This document shows, in pieces, positions 44,292-53,139 of a DNA stretch of 64,000 nucleotides (position 1 is its first letter; every line of letters begins with the position of its first letter). The translations under genes and the position numbers were made by a program. The stretch lies in the NCBI GenBank assembly GCA_001769855.1, contig MEPP01000022.1:62001-126000 (forward strand). Direction: 5' to 3'. The notes under the pieces are model-generated. The model was not told the origin of the DNA. It saw only the letters and a program-made list of their open reading frames with translations, and did no database searches. Origin of the DNA: Bdellovibrionales bacterium GWA2_49_15. GTDB lineage: Bacteria; Bdellovibrionota; Bacteriovoracia; Bacteriovoracales; Bacteriovoracaceae.

Positions 44292-46011
44292 ATTCCAGAG
44301 AAAGAAAATCCACAATCTCACTGGCAAAATAATTCGGCCTTTCATTGTGAATCGAATGCCCGGTATCCTTGATAATGAGCGCGCGCCCTGGAGTTCTCGT
44401 CATGCGTTCGGCGGTCTTTTTGGTGGAGCTGCAAATATTGGTGAAGTTAAAATCATCACTCATGCCACAGGCCAACAGCATGCGAACGTGATTGTCCAGA
44501 TAGCGAGGTGTCTGACGATCGGGCGGAGTTTGCTGACTGAAGATCAACTGCTCGGCCCCCAATCTCCAATGCCATAAGCGAAACTTAGGGTTGTAGATTT
44601 CTTGTCGATCGAGACGGGACATTTTGCGGGAGCTCTTATAGCAGGCCCAACTGGTGCGCCACCATTGATCGGGCTGGGCCGGCACTAAATTTATGAGACC
44701 AATATTGATGGCACCACCGAAGGCCTGATCAAAAAATTCGTTGCGCCGACGGGGTGTTTCTTCTAAATTGGCGAGATCGCCTCCTGCCCGCTTCCACGCC
44801 GTGGCGACTCCGATCTGTTTAAAGAGATCACCTCCGTCCGCCAGGCCTCTCCAGATTGAGGCGGGCGACCACGTCACAACATTTTTGAGCCACGGTAAAT
44901 CATGCCTTCGACCTAAACGAAAAGTTAAATTGCCTCCCAAACTTCCGCCAATCACGGCCATGATCTGATTTTTGAAATTTAACTTCTGGTCCAGCGTATC
45001 GACAAAGCTGACGACGAAATTTTCCATAAAATCCAAAACCGGCACGGTGTGTTTTCCGTGAGCATCAAATCCAAAAAATAGTGGTCGGGGATTTCCCAAG
45101 GCACTCAAAGGAGAAATATCCCGGTGATCCAGCATCGACGCATAACCGCTGCTCGGCAGGTCCATGGAGATGATGGTCCAATTCTCACCGGTCGTTTGTC
45201 CAATTTTCTGCAGGGCCTTAAAGAGATCAACCGCCTCTTCCAGCCGCGAGTCCATACCGTGGACAAAAATTAAAACCTTGGCATCCTTCGATAATTGCGG
45301 CACTTGGGGGCGAGGTAAGCTGCGCTCATTGACCTGGGGGGGAACGGGTGCCAGCTTGAAAGATTCTGCCATCATGTAGCGCGTGCGCACGCGATGGGTT
45401 CCTACCATCACATCCAAATCATATTGGGTGTATTCAGCTGACGGAACATTGACCGGACGATAGGGCAGATCGTCCTCACCAGATATGGTGATCCAGCCCA
45501 AATCCCGACGCTCCGGTGAGTTACCATAGGGAAGAACATTAGCGACTTTATAGGCGCGGGCAATCGCCCGGCGAATGGCCTCTAAAAGCTGATCATTGGT
45601 GTATTTATCTGCCATGGAATCCTTCGACAAGCTTTCCAACACAGTTTGCTCATTCAGCTTCCCGGTGTAATGAAGCACATGAAAATTGGACATCGCCCGT
45701 CTTCCTGTAACACTCAGGTCCGCATAGGCATTGCCAAAATCAACTGAACCTTCCAGGTAGCGCAAGGCCGCTCGGTGCAAGTCAAAAATGGGATCGGCCC
45801 GAAGAGCGGCCCGCCTCAGATCTGAATGGAGACGGCCTTCTGCTTGTAAAAGAAAGGGGGGGGCCTGATAGAAGAACGGCTGCTCGCAGCTCTCTTCGCT
45901 CACCGGAGTATAAAAATTAATATTCTGAGCGACAGAGGAATCCTGTTCAGCATAAACAGGCGCGCTCATGGCAAGTAGGACCAAAAAAATTACGGTATAT
46001 CCAGACTGCAT
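44290..46011 (-). CDS. Exported alpha/beta hydrolase
   Basis: The 573-residue product has a signal peptide (TVIFLVLLAMSAPVYA-EQ). A first domain of about 230 residues of unknown fold precedes the hydrolase: VLIFVHGMDSRLEEAV (oxyanion HG), IMAVIGGSLGGNLTFRL (nucleophile Ser in GGSLGG), and LIIKDTGHSIHNERP (His). Substrate unknown; family-wise it is an exported esterase or lipase. Single gene between a terminator and a divergent PilZ gene. Periplasmic or secreted. Confidence 0.82.
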   Translation of the reverse strand: MQSGYTVIFLVLLAMSAPVYAEQDSSVAQNINFYTPVSEESCEQPFFYQAPPFLLQAEGRLHSDLRRAALRADPIFDLHRAALRYLEGSVDFGNAYADLSVTGRRAMSNFHVLHYTGKLNEQTVLESLSKDSMADKYTNDQLLEAIRRAIARAYKVANVLPYGNSPERRDLGWITISGEDDLPYRPVNVPSAEYTQYDLDVMVGTHRVRTRYMMAESFKLAPVPPQVNERSLPRPQVPQLSKDAKVLIFVHGMDSRLEEAVDLFKALQKIGQTTGENWTIISMDLPSSGYASMLDHRDISPLSALGNPRPLFFGFDAHGKHTVPVLDFMENFVVSFVDTLDQKLNFKNQIMAVIGGSLGGNLTFRLGRRHDLPWLKNVVTWSPASIWRGLADGGDLFKQIGVATAWKRAGGDLANLEETPRRRNEFFDQAFGGAINIGLINLVPAQPDQWWRTSWACYKSSRKMSRLDRQEIYNPKFRLWHWRLGAEQLIFSQQTPPDRQTPRYLDNHVRMLLACGMSDDFNFTNICSSTKKTAERMTRTPGRALIIKDTGHSIHNERPNYFASEIVDFLSLE

Positions 46012-46214
46012 ACAAACAACTCCCTCTCTACAAGATCCGTCTAGTATATGGTACGCGACCAGACAACGCGCCGCGCTATTTTGTTGAATTGGTGTAATCT
46101 TTACATGTTGCAGTGATTTCAGCTAGTTGCCTAGCATTTTTGCTGAAAATCCCATTCAAGGGTAAAATAGACAGAATTTCTCAACTTTTCTCCCTTTTTA
46201 CCGATAAATTAAAC

Positions 46215-46988
46215 ATGAAAAAACGTCCCCTCCTCTTTGTGGTTTTAGGCATTCTGCATCTGTTGGTGCCGTTTTTTAATTTGTTGGTTTTCAAGCTCAA
46301 AACAGACATGGACTGGGCGGTGGTTTTGGACAATGTTCAAAACATCCAGGGTCTTAAGAACGTCTTGGATTTTTGGTTTATCTTCCCGCTGGCGGGGCTG
46401 GCGCTTTTATCGGTCAAGGCCTGGGCCTATCCCATTTTTGTCGGTGTGCAAATTTACTCCCTTTATAATCATCTTTCGTACGAAAAATTCACCTGGCCGT
46501 ACGTGAGCGAGAGACCCTTTGTGGGCCCACTGATCTTGATGGCCGTGAACCTCGCCATCATTATCTACTTTGCCCTCCCCCATGTGCGACGTCCATTTTT
46601 TGATCGTCGCATGCGCTGGTGGGAGGCCCGGCCGCGCTTTGGCTCGGAAATTCCCTGCTTTGTCTCATTACTCATGCCGGCCCTGGATAATTCTGGCGTG
46701 CTGAAAACAAAGATTCTCAATATCTCCGAGTCCGGGGCCTTTATGGAAATGCGCCCTGGTATCAGTATCAACTGTGACATGCGCGCTAACTTTGAAGGTT
46801 TCGGCAGTAAATTTTCCCTCACTGCCCGAGTCATCAATCATCATGTGGTCAACGGCGTAGAAGGAATCGGGGTTCAATTCATCTTCACCAGCGGGGATGA
46901 GCGTCGGGCACTTCGAAAATTTATTAAAAAATTGAGTGCCACTTTCCAGAATTCCATCCAAACGGATGGTCCAAAAATAGCGGCTTGA
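46215..46988 (+). CDS. Multi-pass membrane protein with C-terminal PilZ-like domain
   Basis: I choose the ATG at 46215 (MKKRPLLFVVLG), since the ORF's earlier GTG adds a poorly supported leader. About four hydrophobic helices cover residues 5-130; then RWWEARPRFG and NISESGAFMEM (about 169-178) follow. The (D/N)xSxxG motif of PilZ c-di-GMP-binding domains is present as N169-x-S-x-x-G174, but the Arg motif RxxxR is not cleanly seen; R139 and R141 are nearest. The protein may bind c-di-GMP or be a degenerate PilZ. No clear Shine-Dalgarno site. It is convergent with the CheA-like gene at 46992. Confidence 0.75.
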   Translation: MKKRPLLFVVLGILHLLVPFFNLLVFKLKTDMDWAVVLDNVQNIQGLKNVLDFWFIFPLAGLALLSVKAWAYPIFVGVQIYSLYNHLSYEKFTWPYVSERPFVGPLILMAVNLAIIIYFALPHVRRPFFDRRMRWWEARPRFGSEIPCFVSLLMPALDNSGVLKTKILNISESGAFMEMRPGISINCDMRANFEGFGSKFSLTARVINHHVVNGVEGIGVQFIFTSGDERRALRKFIKKLSATFQNSIQTDGPKIAA

Positions 46989-46991
46989 TGA

Positions 46992-48431
46992 CTACGCGGC
47001 TTCGCGAGTTGAAGCGGCAGAATTCAAAAATAGATCGAGATCAAACCAGATAACCTGCCGGCCACTATCCGACAGCCCGCAAGCGTAGGGCGCATAGATG
47101 CTGCTTTCACTTCCGACGGTAATCAACTCCTCGCCGACTACATCCTGGGCCTCAAGATAAAAATCCTCTCCCTTCCACTGGATAGTGAGGGAAATTGTTG
47201 CGCCTCCGGAGGTATGTCCGGGCAACTTTTTAATTTCTCTCGGGCCTTGTAACTTTTCCTGAGATTTTTTTCCCAGCACCGCAAAGCGTTTTACCGCCGA
47301 GCTGGGGATGGCCCAGACACCTTTAAAGTGCGGGTCATTACTTTTGACCAAAAATGCCGAATGCTTGCCCACTGACTCATCAAGATAAATCCGGAAAAAA
47401 CATTTCTCTTCCAGTACCACAATCTCCCATCCGAATTTAGCATTATCGAGATTTTTGCAGGCCTGTTTCCAGTGGAAAAAACCAATCTCATCACAAAACA
47501 AATCAGCAACAAAACCGTGCTTCCCAAGATGGGGGGCAAGTTGAAACATGCATTTACTCATCGTGGATGGCAAATTGGCGGCGACGGCCACGAGCCCGCG
47601 CAGCAAATTACCAACCGCCTGCTTGGGCAGTGAGCACTGCTCATCAATCAGAGAAAAATGCAATCCGCCCAGAGCGTAGAGGGATATCGCTCCGTTCTCC
47701 CTGAATGGTTTAAAGACCGTCTGACAGGACAGGCGTTGCTCAAGTCGCCCAAAATCCCGGACCAACTCATCAAGCATGACATGGGTCAACTTTTTATCTC
47801 CCTCGATTTCTTTCAAATGCATTAGCTTTTGTTTTACTGCCATGAGTGAAGTGGAGCTGACCGGCCAAATTTCAGATTGATCAAATATTTTGGCCATAAA
47901 CTCAACGCCCAGAACCCGTGGGTCGGCAGGAGTGCTGCTCTCTTCAACTTTCAAATTTTCCACTGGAGTGGCATCAAATTTTTGTGGACCAGTAGAGGCC
48001 ACACTCAAATCAAGCAGACGATCGCCGATCATGAATTTCAGAACGCGTGAATCTTCGCTTGTTTTGGGGTCCTCACTCGGGACGACAGGCGCTTTCTCAG
48101 GGGCCGTCATCTCATCCAATTGTTTGAGAAAGCACTGATAGAGGGAATGAAGGACCTCTATGCTGCTCTTCAGGTTGCTAACCGTAACATCAGCGAGGGC
48201 GGGAAGAAGAGCATCATATTCGGCCAGCATCGCTAAAATTTCCGACACAGCCGGTTGGGGCAGATGTCGGGCCATGCCGCGCAAATAATGCAGACCGCGT
48301 TTTTGCAAGAGAACGTCCGCATCTCCCCAGACACGATCTTCAACGGCAAAGGAACTCAAATGTTCTTCCAACTTTCGCCAGGCAAAGTTAAATTCATCGT
48401 GAAAATATTGCGAGAACGGCCCGATACTCAC
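46992..48431 (-). CDS. CheA-like protein: Hpt-type N-terminus, CheW-like C-terminus, degenerate kinase core
   Basis: The 479-residue product resembles CheA in layout. Residues 1-120 are a helical bundle with His48 in RGLHYLRGMA, the expected place for a phosphotransfer His. The middle (about 180-380) looks like a dimer/ATPase region but lacks the N, G1 and G2 box motifs. The end VVGEELITVGSESSIYAPYACGLSDSG resembles the CheA/CheW regulatory domain. It starts with GTG at 48431 after AAGGTGG. It lies 3 nt behind the NIT-domain gene and is probably co-transcribed. A reader or adaptor for that sensor, not a working kinase, is my inference. Confidence 0.65.
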   Translation of the reverse strand: MSIGPFSQYFHDEFNFAWRKLEEHLSSFAVEDRVWGDADVLLQKRGLHYLRGMARHLPQPAVSEILAMLAEYDALLPALADVTVSNLKSSIEVLHSLYQCFLKQLDEMTAPEKAPVVPSEDPKTSEDSRVLKFMIGDRLLDLSVASTGPQKFDATPVENLKVEESSTPADPRVLGVEFMAKIFDQSEIWPVSSTSLMAVKQKLMHLKEIEGDKKLTHVMLDELVRDFGRLEQRLSCQTVFKPFRENGAISLYALGGLHFSLIDEQCSLPKQAVGNLLRGLVAVAANLPSTMSKCMFQLAPHLGKHGFVADLFCDEIGFFHWKQACKNLDNAKFGWEIVVLEEKCFFRIYLDESVGKHSAFLVKSNDPHFKGVWAIPSSAVKRFAVLGKKSQEKLQGPREIKKLPGHTSGGATISLTIQWKGEDFYLEAQDVVGEELITVGSESSIYAPYACGLSDSGRQVIWFDLDLFLNSAASTREAA

Positions 48432-48434
48432 GTT

Positions 48435-49745
48435 CTACACCACCTTTTTTTCTGACAAATGATTAACCACCATCTTCACTTCACCGCTAACCTGATGTCG
48501 GGTAAACGCCTTACTTTGAGACGCTGGAACTTCCCGTGCCGTCTCACTATTTTTAACCGCTAAGCACAGTGCCTCAACATCGGTTGTGAAATCAAAATTG
48601 ATTGATTCAAGCTCCTGGTTGCCGTTTTCCTGGTCCACCGATTTATTATAATAGGCGGCCTTATAGCGCAGGGGGTATACCTGGAGCGCCGTAATTTTTT
48701 CTCCCAAAAATCGCCCCTGATCACTGGAAAGATTGAGCTGTACCGGCCCCTTGAGAGCGGCCATGCGTTTTCTTTCACGCCAGATATGATGCTTGTGATG
48801 ATAGATGGCATGCCGATACATCATGCGCATTCCTACCCCAAGCACCATGGTGGCACAAAAAATGCTCACAAAGTAATAAACGAAGCTAAGACGACGGCCT
48901 TTTTCCTCATCCTTCAACTTATCCAAAAAGATTTCAAAAGCGATTTTGGCCACACCATCAATTTTTCTCAAAACCGGAATTGAATCCGTATATATTTCTT
49001 CCGGGGAGATTTTAAAGTTGCCCTGATCAGAGGTCTTGATCATAAAATCCAGTTTTTTCTTGATGGCCTTCTGACCGTCTAAATCCTGCCAGCCCTGAAG
49101 GGCCGCCCACACCGGACCTTGACCATTTCCCACCAGTACGTTCTCATGCAATGTTGGCAGAGTGGCCGTGACCAATAGCAGATTAAAATCCTGAGTGGAC
49201 AGGGGCATGTTCACGATGGCCTGCTGAATAAGCAGATCCCGCAAACTTGCAACGTCCTCGAAAATTAAATTGGAGGTTGTCGCGACCGTGGCCTCACGTA
49301 AATCGATAGTCAGGGAAAGGGATTTCTGAATTTGAAAAAGTATATTCTGATAGCCGGCGAAGGCCTGATCGGGTGTCATGCCCTGCGTGTAGATTTCTTC
49401 GCGCAGAGAGCGAAGCGCCATCATATTCTTGGCCACCAAACTCTCAGAATCTTTGCTCAATAAGTTGAGTCTTCGTTGCACTTCCTCACTTTTTTTAACC
49501 ACATCCTTAAATTCAAAGATGGAGGTCCGGCCTCGAAGAAAAAGCATGCCGGTTCCACGCTCCTGAACAATTTCACGATACAGTTGCGAGAGTTGATGCA
49601 GCTCCTGACCGGCGGTCAGATTATGACGAGCATGAATAAATTCCAAATATTGATGGCCCAAGAACCAGGTAATACCAATTAAACATGGCACAAACGCCAA
49701 TTTTCCAAAGATGAGAACTTTCCACTCAAAAGCCAATTTTTTCAA
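48435..49745 (-). CDS. NIT-domain membrane sensor without a methyl-accepting signalling domain
   Basis: The 436-residue product has an N-terminal membrane helix (VLIFGKLAFVPCLIGITWFLG). A periplasmic helical domain starts HQLSQLYREIVQERGTGMLFLRG, typical of NIT (nitrate/nitrite-sensing, PF08376) domains with the ERG motif. A second helix lies around 285-310 (FVYYFVSIFCATMVLGVGM). The cytoplasmic tail of about 125 residues has no HAMP, MA or kinase domain. It pairs with the CheA-like gene directly behind it. Ligand unknown; nitrate/nitrite is only the family's usual case. Confidence 0.78.
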   Translation of the reverse strand: MKKLAFEWKVLIFGKLAFVPCLIGITWFLGHQYLEFIHARHNLTAGQELHQLSQLYREIVQERGTGMLFLRGRTSIFEFKDVVKKSEEVQRRLNLLSKDSESLVAKNMMALRSLREEIYTQGMTPDQAFAGYQNILFQIQKSLSLTIDLREATVATTSNLIFEDVASLRDLLIQQAIVNMPLSTQDFNLLLVTATLPTLHENVLVGNGQGPVWAALQGWQDLDGQKAIKKKLDFMIKTSDQGNFKISPEEIYTDSIPVLRKIDGVAKIAFEIFLDKLKDEEKGRRLSFVYYFVSIFCATMVLGVGMRMMYRHAIYHHKHHIWRERKRMAALKGPVQLNLSSDQGRFLGEKITALQVYPLRYKAAYYNKSVDQENGNQELESINFDFTTDVEALCLAVKNSETAREVPASQSKAFTRHQVSGEVKMVVNHLSEKKVV

Positions 49746-49929
49746 CCGTCACTCTCCCGCCAAATCTTAGTACTCATCGAACGTTTCACGTCGCGACTGA
49801 AGGCCTTTGTGGGGAAAATAACGCCAAGAAAAAATACTCAACTAACTCAGATAGATATTTTTAAAAAAAATGGCTTTAACCATGCGAAAAAGATTATCTC
49901 CAGGGGATTTAGTAAACCATTATTCGACG

Positions 49930-50976
49930 TTAAAATGGCCACCAGCTTGAAGAAGTTGCCGGCTTCACCACCACATAAATGGGATAGTGATCTGATCCAG
50001 TAAACTCCAAAGCCGTTCCGCCGACTTTTTCGAACTTTTTATTGAAGAATACATGATCAATCTTCACACTCATCGGGAGTAAGGAACGCCCTGATTTTCC
50101 TTCGGCATATCGAGATGGGAAGGTATTTTGATTTCCCCAAAATCCTTCAGTTAAACCACGGGACAAACTATTGTAGGAATCTGGAGTCATTAAAAATATT
50201 TCTTTCGGAGCATTGAAATCTCCAATCGCGATCAGCGGCTGGCCGTTTTGGATTCCTCCCGCTCCCAAATCATAGTTCAAAAAACTTCGGTAGCGTGCGA
50301 TCTGATAGTCCAGCGGATTATCTCCTCCAAAAAACATATTGTAGATCAGGGTTATCTTGCCTTCACTTTGGTTGATGGCCTCCCAGGGTTCGAGTAAATG
50401 CACCGGGGAAAAATAATATTTTTTTCCCATGACCGTGGAAGAGTAAAGGACATAGGCCCTATCCCAATGCCTGACCTCATTATAATTTTTGTCCAGCCAC
50501 GATTTTTTATAAGCTTCGCGCTCTACCATGTTCCGATCGAGGGGGGTCCAGTCCAGACCTCGCTGCACCTCACGGGTAAAGGGAGTGAGTGAAAAAGTGA
50601 TCACCCCGACCTCGTCCCCTGGCGAATAAGGTACAAAGTCCGAATAGGCATAGTGGCGACGCAGAACCGTCCAGGCATGGGAGGAAATAGCGGAATCTTT
50701 AAATTCTCCCAAGATGAGCAGGTCAGGACGCGAGGATGATTCCACCAGATTGACCAGATTATGATTCACATGCCCGTCGAGATTGAAGCCTCCCCAGGCC
50801 ACGTTCCACCAAAAAATCTTCAGGCCTTCCGCATCAGTTACTTTTTGTAAGTGCCTTAAGTTCAAGGTCTTGTTGCCATCAAAGATTAAATCATTGACCC
50901 CGCCTTCGCATAGGCCCATCCCCATGGCCAACGCCAACAACAAAGTCTGAAAAATGTTTAATTTTAAGTAACCCAT
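49930..50976 (-). CDS. Exported endonuclease/exonuclease/phosphatase (EEP)-family protein
   Basis: The 348-residue product has a signal peptide (FQTLLLALAMGMGLCEG). LKIFWWNVAWGG, LLILGEFK, PLIAIGDFNAPKEIF, VKIDHVFFN and TGSDHYPIYVV are the ordered motifs of DNase I-like / EEP enzymes, with Asn (IGDFN), Asp and His residues for metal-dependent phosphodiester cleavage. It may act on DNA, RNA, or phospholipid head groups; the sequence does not decide. It is preceded by a perfect palindrome (51032-51046). Gap 49746-49929 holds no supported feature. Confidence 0.87.
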   Translation of the reverse strand: MGYLKLNIFQTLLLALAMGMGLCEGGVNDLIFDGNKTLNLRHLQKVTDAEGLKIFWWNVAWGGFNLDGHVNHNLVNLVESSSRPDLLILGEFKDSAISSHAWTVLRRHYAYSDFVPYSPGDEVGVITFSLTPFTREVQRGLDWTPLDRNMVEREAYKKSWLDKNYNEVRHWDRAYVLYSSTVMGKKYYFSPVHLLEPWEAINQSEGKITLIYNMFFGGDNPLDYQIARYRSFLNYDLGAGGIQNGQPLIAIGDFNAPKEIFLMTPDSYNSLSRGLTEGFWGNQNTFPSRYAEGKSGRSLLPMSVKIDHVFFNKKFEKVGGTALEFTGSDHYPIYVVVKPATSSSWWPF

Positions 50977-51031
50977 ACCCAGCAGACATTATAAGTGGGG
51001 TTGTCTTGGGAGTGCGATTTTCCTGAACTTA

Positions 51032-51046
51032 CTGTAATAATTACAG
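51032..51046. promoter_or_regulatory. 15-nt perfect palindrome upstream of the EEP gene
   Basis: CTGTAATAATTACAG reads the same on both strands, with A as the central base, and lies about 55 nt upstream of the ATG at 50976. It could be an operator for a dimeric repressor. It is close to, but not the same spacing as, the LexA CTG-N10-CAG box (here N9). Confidence 0.4.
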
Positions 51047-51051
51047 AGTTC

Positions 51052-52359
51052 TTAGAACGGTGCCGGCCAGTTATTATCTTCCTCTCCGGTGACCACAGCA
51101 CGTTGATTTCTATCAAAGCCCGCCAAAATTTCCTGGTAGGTTTTAACCTTCCCCACCAAGGCCGAGATCACGGCCATATTTGAACGAGCATTCATATGAA
51201 AGAAGCTCGGCATGGCATTGGTTAAAATATCAAAATATTTATATCTTCCTTGTCCGGGATTCATCCTTTCATGGGCGCGGGCCAAGGCCTCGTCGACATA
51301 GGCAAAGGTGTCACAGCCATTGATCAGAAAAATTTGATATTGCTCGGGAACGAAACTCCCCATCTGCGCCAATTTGCGAATATTGGCACCCAATCCCGAG
51401 TGACCACTGTAGCTCACAAAATCAGAGTAAGCTGTTCGTTCATTATACAATTTTTCTATCTCGGAGCCCGGATAAACCTCCTTAATATCTTCAACCAGGA
51501 CGAGCACGAGATCCAGCTGTCCCTGTGACAGCGCAAACTTCATATGAAGAACAGCGTTGTCATTGCTGGGAAGAAAATCGGCCGTTAGATTTGCCACATT
51601 TGACCAAGTCGGCTCTCCATAATTTGCGAAGGCCTCTTGCACAGTCTGCTGAAAGGCCATAATTCCTGCATCGAAGGGTGAATTTTCTTCCGCATCGGCC
51701 ATGCCAAAAAGAAGGGTGGCGACAACCTTTCCATCTTCCCATACCTTGTCATATTCAGGTGATTTTCCCTTGGTGTTTTCACTTCCATAACTTAAGCTCA
51801 CAGACACCTTGGTCACTGATGCCGGAAAAAGCCTGAGGCCACAGGTGCGTTGCAGAGGGCGGTAGTAGTACCAAAAATTTCCGAGCTCCACATTGTGGAC
51901 CTCGGCCGCCAAACATTTTTTTCCGCCGCGCTCATCGCTACCGTATTGTTTAAAAAAACGCTCCAGAAAGTATTCACTCCCCTGCTTCGGGAGAACCAGC
52001 TCATAGCTTTTTGGAAAAGGTTTCTCGATCGGCCAGGCAATTTTCATGGCGGCACGATAAGTCACCCGATACACGCCGGACTCAGGAAGCAGGATATTTC
52101 CCAGAGTGATTTTGGTTTTTGCCATGTCGGGAACACCGCCGCCTAAGCCGTTTAGCTGGCCGATGGAATACATAAGTTGCTCATTAATTTCCGCCACGAG
52201 AACGCTGGGGTTCTGAGAGCGAGAGAAGATAACTCCTTCTTCAATCCCTCCATCAAGAAGTACAGAATGGGCCGAGGCAAATTTCGGAATCGAGCGCCCA
52301 AAAGCGCTTTCCATTATAATAAGTGACAGAAATGCAATGATTTTCGCAACGCTTCTCAT
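51052..52359 (-). CDS. Exported protein with a possible clan CD (caspase-like) peptidase domain
   Basis: I choose the ATG at 52359 (435 residues; GAGGAATAT upstream; signal peptide VAKIIAFLSLIIMESAFG). Late in the protein, YSGHSGLG (His320) is followed about 25 residues on by QIFLINGCDTFAY (Cys349). A strand ending in His-Gly/Ser, then a strand ending in Cys, is the layout of clan CD peptidases (caspases, gingipains, CHAT). The N-terminal 200 residues are beta-rich and of unknown fold. No family can be named. If right, the protein would be an exported cysteine peptidase. Confidence 0.65.
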   Translation of the reverse strand: MRSVAKIIAFLSLIIMESAFGRSIPKFASAHSVLLDGGIEEGVIFSRSQNPSVLVAEINEQLMYSIGQLNGLGGGVPDMAKTKITLGNILLPESGVYRVTYRAAMKIAWPIEKPFPKSYELVLPKQGSEYFLERFFKQYGSDERGGKKCLAAEVHNVELGNFWYYYRPLQRTCGLRLFPASVTKVSVSLSYGSENTKGKSPEYDKVWEDGKVVATLLFGMADAEENSPFDAGIMAFQQTVQEAFANYGEPTWSNVANLTADFLPSNDNAVLHMKFALSQGQLDLVLVLVEDIKEVYPGSEIEKLYNERTAYSDFVSYSGHSGLGANIRKLAQMGSFVPEQYQIFLINGCDTFAYVDEALARAHERMNPGQGRYKYFDILTNAMPSFFHMNARSNMAVISALVGKVKTYQEILAGFDRNQRAVVTGEEDNNWPAPF

Positions 52360-52435
52360 ATATTCCTCTAATTTAGTTAGGTATTTTTCTTGGTGCCCAC
52401 TAGGCCTTGTATACAGCTTTGTCACTGTGAATTCT

Positions 52436-52449
52436 TTGACCTAGATCAA
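52436..52449 (+). promoter_or_regulatory. FNR/CRP-like box upstream of the barrel gene at 52519
   Basis: TTGACCTAGATCAA differs in one position from the FNR consensus TTGAT-N4-ATCAA. It lies 70 nt before the ATG at 52519 and about 77 nt from the divergent start at 52359. Either gene could be controlled by oxygen through this site. Matched by eye. Confidence 0.5.
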
Positions 52450-52518
52450 GATGCCGTCTTTTGCCGCTTTGACCGCCGCGGGATAACTATGTGAGACTAA
52501 AGCTTAAAGTGTGAACTC

Positions 52519-53139
52519 ATGAAGGTATTGCACCTAATTTTAAAATGGTTAAGAGTAAAAAATTGGATGGCCTATTTAGTGCCATCAGTAAGCATGTTGC
52601 TGCTCTTTCCCATCCATAGTGCCTCTGCGGCATTCTGTCTCCAATACTCCCTTCTGTACGATACCTGGAATGATGATGTGGATAATTTCTCTTACTCGCG
52701 CATGAACAACGCCTTTTATATTGGGGCGAGCTTTGACAGAAATAACCAGCTCTATATCGGGCCAAGTTATCATCTGATCAGCAAATCTCATCAAGAAGGA
52801 ACTGGCGGTCAAGCAAGCGATCTTTCCGTCACGGCCTTCGGTGCTTCAGTGCTCTACTTCCTCGACAAGGAATTCCGCTGGAAATTACAGCTGACTTATA
52901 ACTTGGCCTTAAGCGGGACTCGCACGGTGAGTGGCACAAATCAAGAAATTGAAGGTACCGGATACGAAGCCGGCCTTGGCTTTCAACTCCCGCTAAGCCG
53001 GAGTGTCTGGCTTGGGGCCACCATGAATTATCACACCATGACGATCAGTGAATACAAAGTCGATACCACGGCCACGGAGGTGTCAGAATCCTACACCGCC
53101 ATCGTGCCGATGATTAATCTAAATTTCTTCTTTCGTTAG
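52519..53139 (+). CDS. Predicted outer-membrane beta-barrel protein
   Basis: The 206-residue product has a signal peptide (AYLVPSVSMLLLFPIHSASA-AF) and alternating strands such as NAFYIGASFDRNNQLYIGP, VTAFGASVLYFL and WKLQLTYNLALSG, ending in VPMINLNFFFR. It resembles small 8-stranded barrels. The 3' end overlaps the lipase gene by 21 nt. A FNR-like box lies upstream, so it may be induced in low oxygen. Function unknown. Confidence 0.8.
   Translation: MKVLHLILKWLRVKNWMAYLVPSVSMLLLFPIHSASAAFCLQYSLLYDTWNDDVDNFSYSRMNNAFYIGASFDRNNQLYIGPSYHLISKSHQEGTGGQASDLSVTAFGASVLYFLDKEFRWKLQLTYNLALSGTRTVSGTNQEIEGTGYEAGLGFQLPLSRSVWLGATMNYHTMTISEYKVDTTATEVSESYTAIVPMINLNFFFR

Noticed and set aside
49809-50003. 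Plus-strand 64-residue ORF in the gap between the NIT gene and the EEP gene
   Set aside because: It runs into the antisense of the EEP coding end and has no Shine-Dalgarno site or recognisable domain.
51032-51046. LexA (SOS) box
   Set aside because: The spacing between CTG and CAG is 9, not 10, and LexA sites in Bdellovibrio-type bacteria are not of the CTG-CAG kind, so I report it only as a palindrome.
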